In this document: positions 38,486 to 48,200 of the stretch, piece by piece
Layout: each line of letters starts with the position of its first letter
Position numbering within the stretch: position 1 is the first letter of the stretch
From: Rhodopirellula sp.
GTDB lineage: Bacteria; Planctomycetota; Planctomycetia; Pirellulales; Pirellulaceae
Length of the DNA stretch: 64,000 nucleotides
NCBI GenBank assembly: GCA_002689655.1
Contig: NZHC01000076.1
Coordinates: 62,001-126,000, forward strand
Direction: 5' to 3'
Notes under the pieces: model-generated
The model's input: the letters and a program-made list of their open reading frames with translations, nothing else
The model's database searches: none
Told to the model about the DNA's origin: nothing
Made by a program: the position numbers and the translations under genes

Positions 38486-39760
38486 TTACGCCACCAGTTC
38501 ACTGATGATCTTTCCACCACCTGCGATTTTCATTGGACGACCATTCTTACTTGTAAACGTTTTCTCAGTTGAAATACCAAGACCTTTGCAAACTGTGGTC
38601 ATCAAATCCTCGCTGCTGAATGGCTCGCTTTCGACAGCCGTACCGTCACTGCTAGTCTCACCAACGGCGAGACCACCATTGATGTCACCACCACCGACAA
38701 CGCATGACCATGAACGTGCCCAGTGATCGCGACCAGCATTCTGGTTGATCCGCGGTGTGCGACCAAATTCACCCATCCAGATGACGACAGTGTCTTTCAA
38801 CAGCTCTCGCTGGTTGAGATCCTCAACCAAGGCGCTCATGGCCCGGTCAAGTTGTGGCAACTTAGTATCCTTGAATAAAGCGTGGATACCGCCATGGTTA
38901 TCCCACCCCCCAAGATCAACCTCAACGAATGGAACACCAGCCTCAACAAGACGCCGAGCCAGCAGACAACCTTGCCCAAAACGGTCTGTACCGTACCGCT
39001 CCTTGACCTCTTCTGGCTCCTTCTCAACACGAAACGCTTCCATCTGATCGCTCGTCATCAGATCAAAAGTCTTCTTCAGAACCTTAGCGTGCTCGCTGGC
39101 AGGCAGATCTCGCGTTCGTTTGGAGAAGCCGGTCTCAATCGTATCCAAGGCGGCCATTCGCTGAAGCAAACGATTGTCCTCAAGATCCATTTTCAAGTTC
39201 CGGATCTGTCCATTGCTGGTTACCGAGAACGGTGACCAAGCCATGCCCAAAAACCCTGGCCCGGCACTAGCTCCACCAACCGAAACGAATGGAGGGATCT
39301 CAAGGTTCGGACGCTGGTCCATCACTTCGTGAGCGATCACCGATCCATAGCTGGGGTGCTCGATGTTTGGATTCGGGACATAACCTGTATGCATGTAGTA
39401 CCGCCCACGGTTGTGATCAGCCTCACGCGTCGACATGCTTCGCACGACCGACAGATGCTTCATCTGCTGAGCAACCATCGGCATGTGCTCACAAATTTGC
39501 AAGTCGCCCGTGGTTGAAATTGGCTTGAACGGGCCACCGGTAGGCGCGCCAGGCTTGAGATCCCAGATGTCAATCGTTGCCGGTCCACCGCCCATCCACA
39601 ACAAGATTGCTGACTTGCCATTTTTTCTCATCTCATCAGCATTTGCCTTGATGGCACCACCCATCGTCATGGATGCCGTTGCAACTGCGGAGGAGCCAGC
39701 GAGGTGCTGCATGAAATGGCGACGTGACATCCCGTTTGGAGTTTGCCAGTTGTTGAACAT
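38486..39760 (-). CDS. DUF1501 secreted protein (Tat substrate)
   Basis: A 424-residue protein with a Tat-type start (SRRHFMQHLAGSSAVATAS). The DUF1501 core is present: SAILLWMGGGPATIDIWDLKPG, VPFVEVDLGGWDNHGG, DTVVIWMGEFGRTPRIN, GRDHWARSWSCVVGGGDING. Same family as 33307 but from a separate locus. The gene lies 72 nt after the DUF1549/DUF1553 stop and 5 nt before the sigma factor, which fits one operon. DUF1501 and DUF1549/DUF1553 are usually paired in planctomycetes and may form a secreted complex (inference). Confidence 0.93.
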   Translation of the reverse strand: MFNNWQTPNGMSRRHFMQHLAGSSAVATASMTMGGAIKANADEMRKNGKSAILLWMGGGPATIDIWDLKPGAPTGGPFKPISTTGDLQICEHMPMVAQQMKHLSVVRSMSTREADHNRGRYYMHTGYVPNPNIEHPSYGSVIAHEVMDQRPNLEIPPFVSVGGASAGPGFLGMAWSPFSVTSNGQIRNLKMDLEDNRLLQRMAALDTIETGFSKRTRDLPASEHAKVLKKTFDLMTSDQMEAFRVEKEPEEVKERYGTDRFGQGCLLARRLVEAGVPFVEVDLGGWDNHGGIHALFKDTKLPQLDRAMSALVEDLNQRELLKDTVVIWMGEFGRTPRINQNAGRDHWARSWSCVVGGGDINGGLAVGETSSDGTAVESEPFSSEDLMTTVCKGLGISTEKTFTSKNGRPMKIAGGGKIISELVA

Positions 39761-39832
39761 ATGAAGTAGCCTTTAAGGAAGAGAGGTTTTTGTTCGGTTT
39801 GAATACTTGAAAGATGGAAGCTCGCGGCAGAA

Positions 39833-41494
39833 TCAGTGCTGCATGATGAATTCATTGCTGTTCAGGATTGCCCACCACATGTCCTGTAACATTTCTTTTT
39901 CTTTACCCTTCCGTGCGATCAGTAGTTTGCTTGCGATCGTCATTTCGTTCCTGCTGGGTCGTCGGGCAAGCCCGGCGAGAAACAGTTCGTTCACTCGATC
40001 ACGAGGTGATTTCCCGGTCTTCGACAGTCGGTCAATGAAACTTCCACCAGACGTGCTGATTGCTTTCTTCGTTAAGTCACCATTGAACAGCATCAGTGCC
40101 TGTGGGATCGAACCGTTGAAGGTTGTCGCTTCGTCGCCTTCGTCGGTGCCGAAAGCTACGACAAACTGCTGCAACCAACGATTCCGCTGCCGTTCCTGCT
40201 CTTCGTAACTCCCTTGCGAGGTAGCATCGGTGGCAGTCACGAGTGACTGATAAAGTTGCTCAGCGCTCATTTGACGCAAGTAGAACCGGGAGAACTTTGG
40301 CATCTCTCCGATAGACGGATCATCGATTTCATTGTTTGATCCCAGGACAGGAGCGAGATTGTAAGGTCGGCTCAAGGTAATCCATGTGATCAATTGCTTG
40401 AGGTCATAACTGTTCTTGCGAAACTCGGCAGACAGCTTTGCCAATAACTCAGGATGTGACGAAGGATTGTGCGGTCCCAAGTCGTCCACTGGTTTTGTGA
40501 ATCCGAATCCGAGGAACAGCGACCACATTCGATTGACACCCATTTTGTCCATATTTTCGCTAGCCAACATCATCCGCCCAAGTTCGCTTCGGCGTTTGAT
40601 ATCACTTACAAAACCACTGACACCAATTGCAGTTCCGTCGGTGAAGACAGGGTAGGCGACACGAGTAAGTCCGTTCCGAAGTTCGTAGAAAACCAATGCA
40701 TCTTCGGGGTCATTTGCCTCACCAGCAAAATCTTCATCGATCAATTCTGCGTGATCGATATCACGCGTGCCGTCAACGAAACGTCGCAACGAGCGTGTCT
40801 GCCGGAAGAACGAATTGAACTCCCAAAACATCTGCTGCTTCCACTGGTTGAATGGGTGATTGTGGCACTGAGTGCACTGCACTTGCTGCCCAAGGAAGAT
40901 CCGCGAGGTACTGCTGGTCGCAAGTACACCCTTTTCTTCATTCACCTTATCGATCAGAAAGTTAACAGCTCCATTAAAGTTGTCTGTACCGGGCTTGGTT
41001 GATCCCGTCGCGGTAACCAAATCAAATACGATTCGGTCGTAGGGCTTGTTTCGCGCAAACGAATCGCGCAGATACTTTTTCATCCCTGCGCGACTGATCA
41101 TCGAATCCCGAGCATTGCCACCTGATTGACCAATGAGAATGTTGGTCCAAACCGTCGACCAATGACTGGCATACTCCTCGGTGTATTTATCATCGTATAG
41201 GAGAGTATCGATGAGGGCCGCACGCTTGTCCTTGCCTTTAGCAGCCAGAAACTCGGAGAGTTCACTTTGGCTAGGCACGCGTCCGATCACGTCAAGAAAA
41301 ACACGGCGACACCAGCTCGAGTCATCGACTTCGGGAGCCGGCCGAATTTCGAAATCTCGCCAACCCTGCTCGATCATCTCATTGATCATCGTGACTTGGC
41401 TAGGGACCACGGTTTCGGCAGCCTCCGATTTCCCAAGAGGCAGCAGAGATCCTAGAAACAGCACTGCGGTCAGGATCGTTGAATATCGCGTCAT
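39833..41494 (-). CDS. DUF1549/DUF1553 secreted protein with CxxCH motif
   Basis: About 553 residues: signal peptide (STILTAVLFLGSLLPLGKSEA), then DUF1549 (PSCyt2) with WCRRVFLDVIGRVPSQSELSEFL, YASHWSTVWTNILIG and QVQCTQCHNHPFNQWKQQMFWEF (single CxxCH, a possible haem c site), and DUF1553 (PSD1) with GVNRMWSLFLGFGFTKPVDDLGPHNPSSHPELL and RFYLRQMSAEQLYQSLV. It heads the four-gene operon with DUF1501, ECF sigma and the anti-sigma-like gene. ATG 41494 precedes a good signal peptide and has GGAATT upstream; the track start adds 25 residues of unlikely sequence. Confidence 0.92.
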   Translation of the reverse strand: MTRYSTILTAVLFLGSLLPLGKSEAAETVVPSQVTMINEMIEQGWRDFEIRPAPEVDDSSWCRRVFLDVIGRVPSQSELSEFLAAKGKDKRAALIDTLLYDDKYTEEYASHWSTVWTNILIGQSGGNARDSMISRAGMKKYLRDSFARNKPYDRIVFDLVTATGSTKPGTDNFNGAVNFLIDKVNEEKGVLATSSTSRIFLGQQVQCTQCHNHPFNQWKQQMFWEFNSFFRQTRSLRRFVDGTRDIDHAELIDEDFAGEANDPEDALVFYELRNGLTRVAYPVFTDGTAIGVSGFVSDIKRRSELGRMMLASENMDKMGVNRMWSLFLGFGFTKPVDDLGPHNPSSHPELLAKLSAEFRKNSYDLKQLITWITLSRPYNLAPVLGSNNEIDDPSIGEMPKFSRFYLRQMSAEQLYQSLVTATDATSQGSYEEQERQRNRWLQQFVVAFGTDEGDEATTFNGSIPQALMLFNGDLTKKAISTSGGSFIDRLSKTGKSPRDRVNELFLAGLARRPSRNEMTIASKLLIARKGKEKEMLQDMWWAILNSNEFIMQH

Positions 41495-41828
41495 CGTCGC
41501 TAAATTCCTTGGCGGTGTTTTTTGATCGTCTGTAGGCTGAACGAACCACGTTGGAGCATGTACCCACAACGTGCAATAGAACAGTCATTTATTCTATTCG
41601 AGGACTTGGCGGTCCTCAAACAGATAACCGGGATAGAACGTTTGATAAAAGCACCGGAAATGCAGGCTTTTCCGGTAAGTCGGCCCAAACAGGGCCCTTT
41701 CAGCAGGTGAACCGACAATCAGCGTCTAAAACGCCTCTTTTTTTCACAGCAAGAGCGGAAAACACGAAAGTCCAGAGAATTTCCTCAGGACGCCGCCCTC
41801 ACTAGCGAGAACAGCCTGTTCAGCTACC
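41495..41828. other. Intergenic region upstream of the ECF operon
   Basis: It holds the operator-like inverted repeat at 41547-41573, listed separately. A perfect palindrome GAACAGCCTGTTC (41809-41821) lies just after the phosphatase gene stop and may form part of a transcript end, but no T-run follows on the minus strand. No gene is supported. Confidence 0.4.
41547..41573. promoter_or_regulatory. Inverted repeat upstream of the DUF1549/DUF1501/ECF operon
   Basis: CACGTTG and CAACGTG form a perfect 7-bp inverted repeat with a 13-nt spacer, 53-79 nt upstream of ATG 41494. Spacing and position suit an operator or activator site for the operon. A matching -10 was not identified with confidence. 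Confidence 0.35.
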
Positions 41829-42428
41829 TCAGGATTCCGCAACTTTATCACTGATCGACTCCAGCAAGTCCCAGCTGGCACCATCAGTTTCAGCGTTCCA
41901 AAGATCTGACAACTCTTCACCGCTGATCAGGCTCTGAACAACCCAAGCCATGGGATCTGGAATCACAATGGCAATCTGCTCGGTACCACTCTTTCGAAGC
42001 ACCTTCCGAATGGCCTTGGCAACACGATCACGCGCATCACGAATTGACTCACCACCTGGAGGACAAACATCCGAGGGTGAATCCTGACCCTGCCGATAGA
42101 CCTTTGGATGGTTTCGCCGTACCTCTTCGATCAGCTTCCCATGCCACAGTCCATGATCCACGTTTCTGAAGGCGTCGATGACTTTGATCCGTATCTCGCG
42201 TCCCTGAGCGAGTTGCTGTGCAGTTTCACGAGCGGATTCGCAGGGGGCGGTGTAAATTGTCGCTACGGGAAAATCAGAGAGTTGCTCAGCGAGAGAATTG
42301 ACCTGTCTTCGGCCTCGCTCGCTCATCGGCATATCCAGCGTGCCCTTGATACGCCCCTGATCATCAAAGTCAGTCGCACCAGGTCTTATTAGTAAGACTC
42401 GGGAAGCTAAAGGTGTTCGGACAATCAC
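41829..42428 (-). CDS. Histidine-phosphatase-fold protein lacking catalytic His residues
   Basis: About 199 residues of the histidine phosphatase (phosphoglycerate mutase-like) fold. The usual RHG motif is RPG here (VLLIRPGATDFDDQGR), so the nucleophilic His is absent; the second catalytic His position reads IVIPDPMAWVV. Other fold markers are kept: DMPMSERGRRQV, IYTAPCESARETAQQLA and PPGGESIRDARDRV. It is probably a non-catalytic or repurposed protein. GTG 42428 overlaps the rpe stop (GTGA) with GGAGG 7 nt upstream, so it is coupled to rpe; the track start would overlap rpe by 139 nt. Confidence 0.82.
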   Translation of the reverse strand: MIVRTPLASRVLLIRPGATDFDDQGRIKGTLDMPMSERGRRQVNSLAEQLSDFPVATIYTAPCESARETAQQLAQGREIRIKVIDAFRNVDHGLWHGKLIEEVRRNHPKVYRQGQDSPSDVCPPGGESIRDARDRVAKAIRKVLRKSGTEQIAIVIPDPMAWVVQSLISGEELSDLWNAETDGASWDLLESISDKVAES

Positions 42429-43168
42429 GAGTGATCCTCCCGTTTCAACCCTCGTACCGACTCGTTGCGTGCAGCAGTCTGAATCCCGGCGTTCAAGTCG
42501 GCAATCGCTGCCAGATAGCTGTCCTGGCGGAAAATCGCTGACCCAACCACAAACAGATCGCATCCCGCAGCACGAGCCAAACTGATGGTATCGACGCCGA
42601 TCCCCCCATCAATCTCAAGCAATAGGTCGGGATAGTCCTGCCGCAGAGAGCGTAATTTTTCCAAAGCAATCGGATTGAAGGCCTGCCCGCCAAAGCCTGC
42701 CTCGACACTCATGACCAAAGCCATGTCGACCATGGAAATTGCGTCCCCAAAAGACGCCAGCGGAGTCTCGGGATTCAATGCAATCCCAACACCGACACCC
42801 AAGTCCCTGAGCTTACCTGCAGTTTCAACCGGGTCACGGACCGCTTCGACATGGAAGGTAAGCATGTCTGCACCGGCATCCACCATCGGCTTCGCGTAAG
42901 CCAGCGGATCAGTAATCATTAAGTGAACATCCAGAGGAAGATCAGTGTGCCGACGAAGTCCTTCCACAATCGGCATTCCATACGTCAGGTTGGGAACAAA
43001 GTTCCCATCCATCACATCAAGGTGCAAAACACGCGCACCCGCGGCAGATAACTCAGCCACCTCACCTTTCAAATCCCCGAAATCACAGAGCAACAGGCTA
43101 GGCAGCACTGCTGGCGCTGAATCTCGAATCGCTTGTAACGCGGCGGTTGCCATACAGTTTGATCTCAT
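42425..43168 (-). CDS. rpe: Ribulose-phosphate 3-epimerase
   Basis: A 247-residue TIM-barrel enzyme. Motifs are complete: VLPSLLLCDFG, LHLDVMDGNFVPNLTYG (metal and catalytic Asp), LPLDVHLMITDP, VMSVEAGFGGQAF and LLLEIDGGIG (second catalytic Asp), GSAIF phosphate site. It interconverts ribulose 5-phosphate and xylulose 5-phosphate in the pentose phosphate pathway. ATG 43168 was kept; ATG 43153 (MATAALQAI) is also possible and nearer the family length. It is translationally coupled to the histidine-phosphatase-like gene. Confidence 0.96.
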   Translation of the reverse strand: MRSNCMATAALQAIRDSAPAVLPSLLLCDFGDLKGEVAELSAAGARVLHLDVMDGNFVPNLTYGMPIVEGLRRHTDLPLDVHLMITDPLAYAKPMVDAGADMLTFHVEAVRDPVETAGKLRDLGVGVGIALNPETPLASFGDAISMVDMALVMSVEAGFGGQAFNPIALEKLRSLRQDYPDLLLEIDGGIGVDTISLARAAGCDLFVVGSAIFRQDSYLAAIADLNAGIQTAARNESVRGLKREDHS

Positions 43169-43532
43169 TGAGTGTCGACACCCTGTGCGATCTTCGCAAG
43201 CAAAGCTCGGATCACAGCAGGACCAAATCGGGGTGACAGATTGGTCTCAAGGGGTGCTGCTTGTCAATTCCGCCGAGGCAAGACACCGCCCCCCTTTTGG
43301 GTGATCATTGGCCTTAGTTCGCAACTTTACCGCTGTTTGCACGTGATTTCCCCTTTAAGAAGGGGTGCTAAAATTCCATTAAATTTCGCTATTTTCCCTG
43401 CATTCGATCGCCCTTTCACAGCAGGTGACCCCGATCAACCATTCACAGCCTGAACGGCCTACCCTTTTTCCACCGCTAGCCCAACAGTGACCGCCACATC
43501 CAGCATGCCTCAGAATCTGCCTCGCGTGTCCA
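43169..43532. other. Intergenic region upstream of rpe
   Basis: No gene supported. The palindrome GTGTCGACAC (43172-43181) lies 4 nt upstream of the rpe start. The rest holds the rpe promoter and the 3' flank of the epimerase/dehydratase gene. A minus-strand track ORF at 43379-43702 overlaps the epimerase gene and shows no family features. Confidence 0.4.
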
Positions 43533-44513
43533 TCACATGTGTTTTTCTCGCACCCATGCTGCGGCATCGTCAAGAGTTTGCTGGACATGCCGAGGCTTGT
43601 ATCCCAACTCTTGCTCAGCTCTTGAGCTATCGTACCAGTGGTACTGAGAAGACATTTTAATGGCAGCACTATTAAAATCAGGCTCTTGATAGATACAGCC
43701 AATCAGATCTCCCAGTGCCGCAGCGATCCTGCGTTGAAATGGTCCCGCACTCATCAGAGGCGCTCGTTGACCGAATCTCTGAGCCATGCTCGCCCACAGA
43801 TGTTTGTAGGTCATATTCTCGCCAGCGAGGATAAACTGACGACCACTCGACAAATCCTTATCTACTGCCGTGATGGTCGCCGCAGCGACATCCCGTACGT
43901 CGCACACACTACAACCTCCACTGGGAGCGATTGCTTTCCATCCCTTACTCAATGCCAACATCATTCGACCGCTACTCGGCTTCCAATCCCATGGCCCTAA
44001 CATGAAACCAGGCGCAAGAATCACTGCTTGCAATCCTTGCTCGACACCTTTTTTGACAGCTTCAACGCCCGCCCTTTTGCTCAGTACATAACTGCAGGGG
44101 ATCTGCCCCCCAGCATTGCTGCATGGCGTTGACTCATCCGCAGGTTGCTCAAGTGTTCCAACTGCGAGTGTATTGACGGTTCCGACATGGATAAGTTTGC
44201 AGCCGTGCTGCAAACAGGCATCGACCATGATTTGGGTTCCCTCGCCGTTAACCCTCATTGACTCCTGCAGTCGCCTCCAGCCGAGATGAATCAAACCTGC
44301 CGCGTGTATCACAGCGTCGCACTGACGGACCACGTTTGTGATCAGTTCCCGATCAAGCAAATCACCTGTAACAAATTCCGTATCAATTCCCTCAAAGGCA
44401 ACTGAATCGCAGGGTGAACGGACCAAGGCCACAGAATCATGGCCTACTGCGTTCAACTCTCGTAAGACTGCATTTCCAAGTAACCCGGTTCCCCCGGTCA
44501 CGAAGACTCTCAT
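43533..44513 (-). CDS. NAD-dependent epimerase/dehydratase (extended SDR)
   Basis: About 326 residues. The Rossmann motif MRVFVTGGTGLLGNAVLREL opens the protein, followed by DLLDRELI, VIHAAGLIHLG, and the catalytic YxxxK (CSYVLSKRAG) near 155. C-terminal sequence (GPWDWKPSSGRMML and DSSRAEQELGYKP) is like the extended-SDR dihydroflavonol-reductase/epimerase type. Substrate unknown, possibly a nucleotide sugar or a small ketone. ATG 44513 has GAGGG 6 nt upstream and is preferred over the track start. It stands alone. Confidence 0.9.
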   Translation of the reverse strand: MRVFVTGGTGLLGNAVLRELNAVGHDSVALVRSPCDSVAFEGIDTEFVTGDLLDRELITNVVRQCDAVIHAAGLIHLGWRRLQESMRVNGEGTQIMVDACLQHGCKLIHVGTVNTLAVGTLEQPADESTPCSNAGGQIPCSYVLSKRAGVEAVKKGVEQGLQAVILAPGFMLGPWDWKPSSGRMMLALSKGWKAIAPSGGCSVCDVRDVAAATITAVDKDLSSGRQFILAGENMTYKHLWASMAQRFGQRAPLMSAGPFQRRIAAALGDLIGCIYQEPDFNSAAIKMSSQYHWYDSSRAEQELGYKPRHVQQTLDDAAAWVREKHM

Positions 44514-45210
44514 CGATACCCTCAAGCTAAAACGTAAAATAAGCAGTAGACATAGCGTACGTCCTCGGGTGCCACAAAACCTCAATCACTACAAAATTCT
44601 GGCCTGACAAAGCCTGACCGACTCGAAAAAACATCGATTGCGCGAAGCGGACAACACCGAAATCGATTTTCACAGTAATCAACGCCAACACCGAATGAAC
44701 GTCAGGAAATAGCAAACACAAGCAACAGCAACTGGTTTCATGATGGTCAGGAGGATAATAAGAGGAAGTGCGAATATGATGTGGGTCGTCTGACTGAAAC
44801 CACGATTGCGGAATCGAAGCAGCTTTAGCAAAATGCCGTGGTAGCCCCAACCGCAACGGAAACGCCGACCAGGAAACCGCGAAAAAAGAGTTTTGCTAGC
44901 AATGGGGTAGCCCTGACGAAGATACCACTCACCGAAAAATGGTGGATCTGCTTATTCGGGATTCTGCTTTTCCAGTGAGAAACGGTTGTTTTCGGCAGCA
45001 TCCACTTAGTGATTTTTGCTGCAAAACGTTGTCGAGACTCTACTCAGCCTCTATCGGCCAACAGCACCATCCACTAGCAACTCGCCTGAACGCTACGCCT
45101 GAACATCTCACTCATAGAATCGGCAAATCAACCTTGCGCTGAACACCGCAATATCGCTAGACTCGCTCGGTGGTGGCGATTTTCGAATCCGGTGCGACGA
45201 GGATGTGACC
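44514..45210. other. Large intergenic region between divergent genes
   Basis: About 700 nt without a supported gene; ORFs on either strand (44527-44856 and 44939-45142) have no family features. It should hold promoters of the divergent epimerase and AsmA-like genes. A weak promoter candidate for the latter is TTGCGC (45134) and TAGACT (45158), spacing 18. Confidence 0.4.
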
Positions 45211-48200
45211 GTGACAACTGATGACTTCGTTTTGGAGCAGGGCGAACGTTCACAACGACAACAAACCGATCAACGACGCAGTGAACGAGCCCAGCGTCAC
45301 CGATTGATTGTGTTTGCTGGCCTTGCGTGTGTGTTTCTCCTGCTGTTTCTGGCTCCCAGCATGGTCAGTCACTCCTCGATTGGGCGTTCCTACTTAATCG
45401 ACTATCTGGGTGCTCAAGGACTGCAGGCTGATGTTGCCTCGGTGAGAATCGGCTGGCTCACGCCACTGCGTCTTAAAAACGTGAAGATCAATGGCAAAGC
45501 TGGTAGCCAAATTGCAATTGAGCAATTAGACCTCAGTCTCACCGTTGGTGATCTGATGTCCCTACCTGACGACTTGGGGCCGATCCATCTGCGTGGAGTT
45601 GCTGTCGCTTGTTCCATGAGTGATGGCAAGTGCAGCCTAGAAAATGATTTCGAAGCGTTCCTATATTCCGACTATTCCGACTCGCCGAAATCGCTCACTG
45701 TGGCAAATGTGCAACTACATGACGTCACGATTTCAATGACCCAATCAGCGTCGGATCAAAGTTGGACCCTGACGCAATCCAATGCGAGCATTTCTCTCAC
45801 TGAGGCATCGACGGAACTCTCTGTATCCGGGGTCTTGAGCGAACCCAACGGAGATCATGGATCACTCCAGAGTTCACTCAAATTGAAGGAAACCGAGGAT
45901 GACAAAACAGGGAATCAGTGGTCATTGAATCTCAGTTGCGAGTCACTGCCAATCTCGATTTCTGAACTGCTGCTGACTCGATTCCCAGATATGGCATTTG
46001 GTGTTCCAACGAGGATCCATGGAGATGCAACAGGGACAATTATAGCAGATGGCAACTCAAACGGTTCTGTCACTGCCAGTTTGCAGAATTTTGAGATCCG
46101 AGAACTCACTGCTTCGGAGGATGGCACACGTGTCTGGACGAATGAACGTGCCATACTGAACGGAAAGCTGATCCTTCAGGGGGAAAGACTTGTTGGCGAA
46201 GCACTCAGTGCACACACAGACTTTGCTTCCGCTACGATCGATGGTGCTTTTTCTCGAAGCTTTTCCTTGACTGGCAGCAAAGACAATCCACTTCAATGGC
46301 TAGAAGCCATTGACGGCAATGCATCTGCCGAAGTTGACATCGCAGCATTGGAACAAGCGTTACCCGGAGTTCTTCCATTGCGTTCGGGCGTGACATTGGA
46401 ATCAGGACGCGTGATTGCTCATCTGGCATCGATCCCTCATGGCAGTCGACAGCAGAAAAAACTGCACATTGATTGCGACTCCTTTAGAGCGGTGTCCCGG
46501 GGGAGAGAATTTGCAATCGATCCGATCACCCTGATCGCGACTGTGTCCAGTGATGATGGTCAACTCATGGCCGAGCAATTCGAGTGGCGAAGCGCGTTCG
46601 GCACAGCGATTGGAAACGGAAATCTTGAATCAGGCAGTGCTGACTTCAATGTGGATTTTGGGCAACTAACCAACATGTTGCTGCCAATCTTCAAAATGAC
46701 TGAAACACGATTCGCTGGGAATGCTCGCGGTAACGTCCAGTGGACAAGTGGTGATCGAGACATTTGGCGTTTGACGGGCAACGGTCAAACAACGAATCTG
46801 CTCATCCAACTTCCTGGTGGTCGCGATATCCAGCGAAACGCTATGCGAGCATCAATTGCCGCCGAGGGGCGATGGTATAAAAACACGCTTCGGGAACTTA
46901 CCCGAGCCAACCTGATCATCAACAGTCTTGGCTTGGATCTCAACGCAACTCTAACTGAGCCCATCAATCATCTGTCTCCGGATTCCCAGCTTCCATTCAC
47001 TCTGAAGGGGGAAGGACGCTTGGATACCATGGAAGGAATTTTGGATCCATGGATTCCTGTCGATGTCGATCAGCTCGCGGGAAATTTTTCGACTGAGGCC
47101 AAAGCACTCGTTAGTTTAAATCAGGTCATGATTACCAATACTGCCCTGGAACTTACCAGACCCAGCTTCAACTACAAACAACGCCAATTCCAACAACCCC
47201 TGATAAAGATTCAATTTGACGGCAACTACAACTGGCCTGCCAATTCCATCAGCGCCCGATCTATTACGATCGCAAGTGATGCTTTCTCACTCGCTGGTCA
47301 AGGTACCATGCGCACTAATGACATCAACATGGAACTCAAGTACCGTGCAAACTTGGATCGCATACAGGGTTATCCTGATCAACAGCTTGGAGCAAGCGAT
47401 ACAATTCAGACTGTTACTTATCAGGCGAGCGCAGTTCCACCATCTGATGCGTGGATGGTGTTGGGAGACTGTGAGGGAGAAATATCATTACGATCAATCG
47501 AAAATGATCTATTCATTGAAGTGAGTTCCGTGGGACAAAACATTGCATGCCTTCAACCGGCAACACAGCATGCATCAGTGCAAACCGTGGGACCATGGCG
47601 TCAACAAGATGCCCCGCAACAACCAAAAGCAACCGTCGTCTGGTCCGAACCCAATCTGACACTGGAAGCTCGTCTGCGGCATCGGCCTGATTCAGACACC
47701 ATTACCGCTGAACAGGTACAAATTGCTGGAGATTGGTTTGCAGCTAATCTGTCTGGTCAAGCGCGATGGACAAACGGTTTGAGCGAGATGGATTTGACGG
47801 GAGCTTCACGACTGAAAATGAACGAGGTTGCCCAGCATTTTTCGAAGATGGCAGATATCGACATTCGAGCGACAGGTATTCATGAGGCGGCTCTAAATCT
47901 GCGGGCTGCTATCATCGATGGTGGCGATGTTGAGTTTACCCTTGCAACCGACTTGGGTTGGGAATCTGGCCACATTGCGGGCATGAACATCGGCCAAGCT
48001 TTGGTACCCCTAAAACTGACAGAAACAAGCCTCAAAGTCGAACAAGCCGAAATCCCTGTCAATCGGGGCAATCTGGCGTTCGCGGGTCAGTTGCATTATC
48101 GACCGGGCCCCGTCTGGATACATCTTGAACCGGGAACTACCGCCAGCGCGATTCAGTTAACGCCCGAGATGACAGATCGATGGCTCAAATACGTTGCCCC

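Noticed and set aside
41809-41821. GAACAGCCTGTTC as a LexA/SOS box
   Set aside because: GAAC-N5-GTTC has the wrong spacing for the GAAC-N4-GTTC box and lies at a gene's 3' end.
44527-44856. 109-codon minus-strand ORF in the large intergenic region
   Set aside because: No Shine-Dalgarno, no signal peptide or domain, and it overlaps the epimerase start.
45175-45200. TTCGAATCC reminiscent of a tRNA T-loop
   Set aside because: The flanking bases do not pair as a T-stem and no acceptor or anticodon arm is found.
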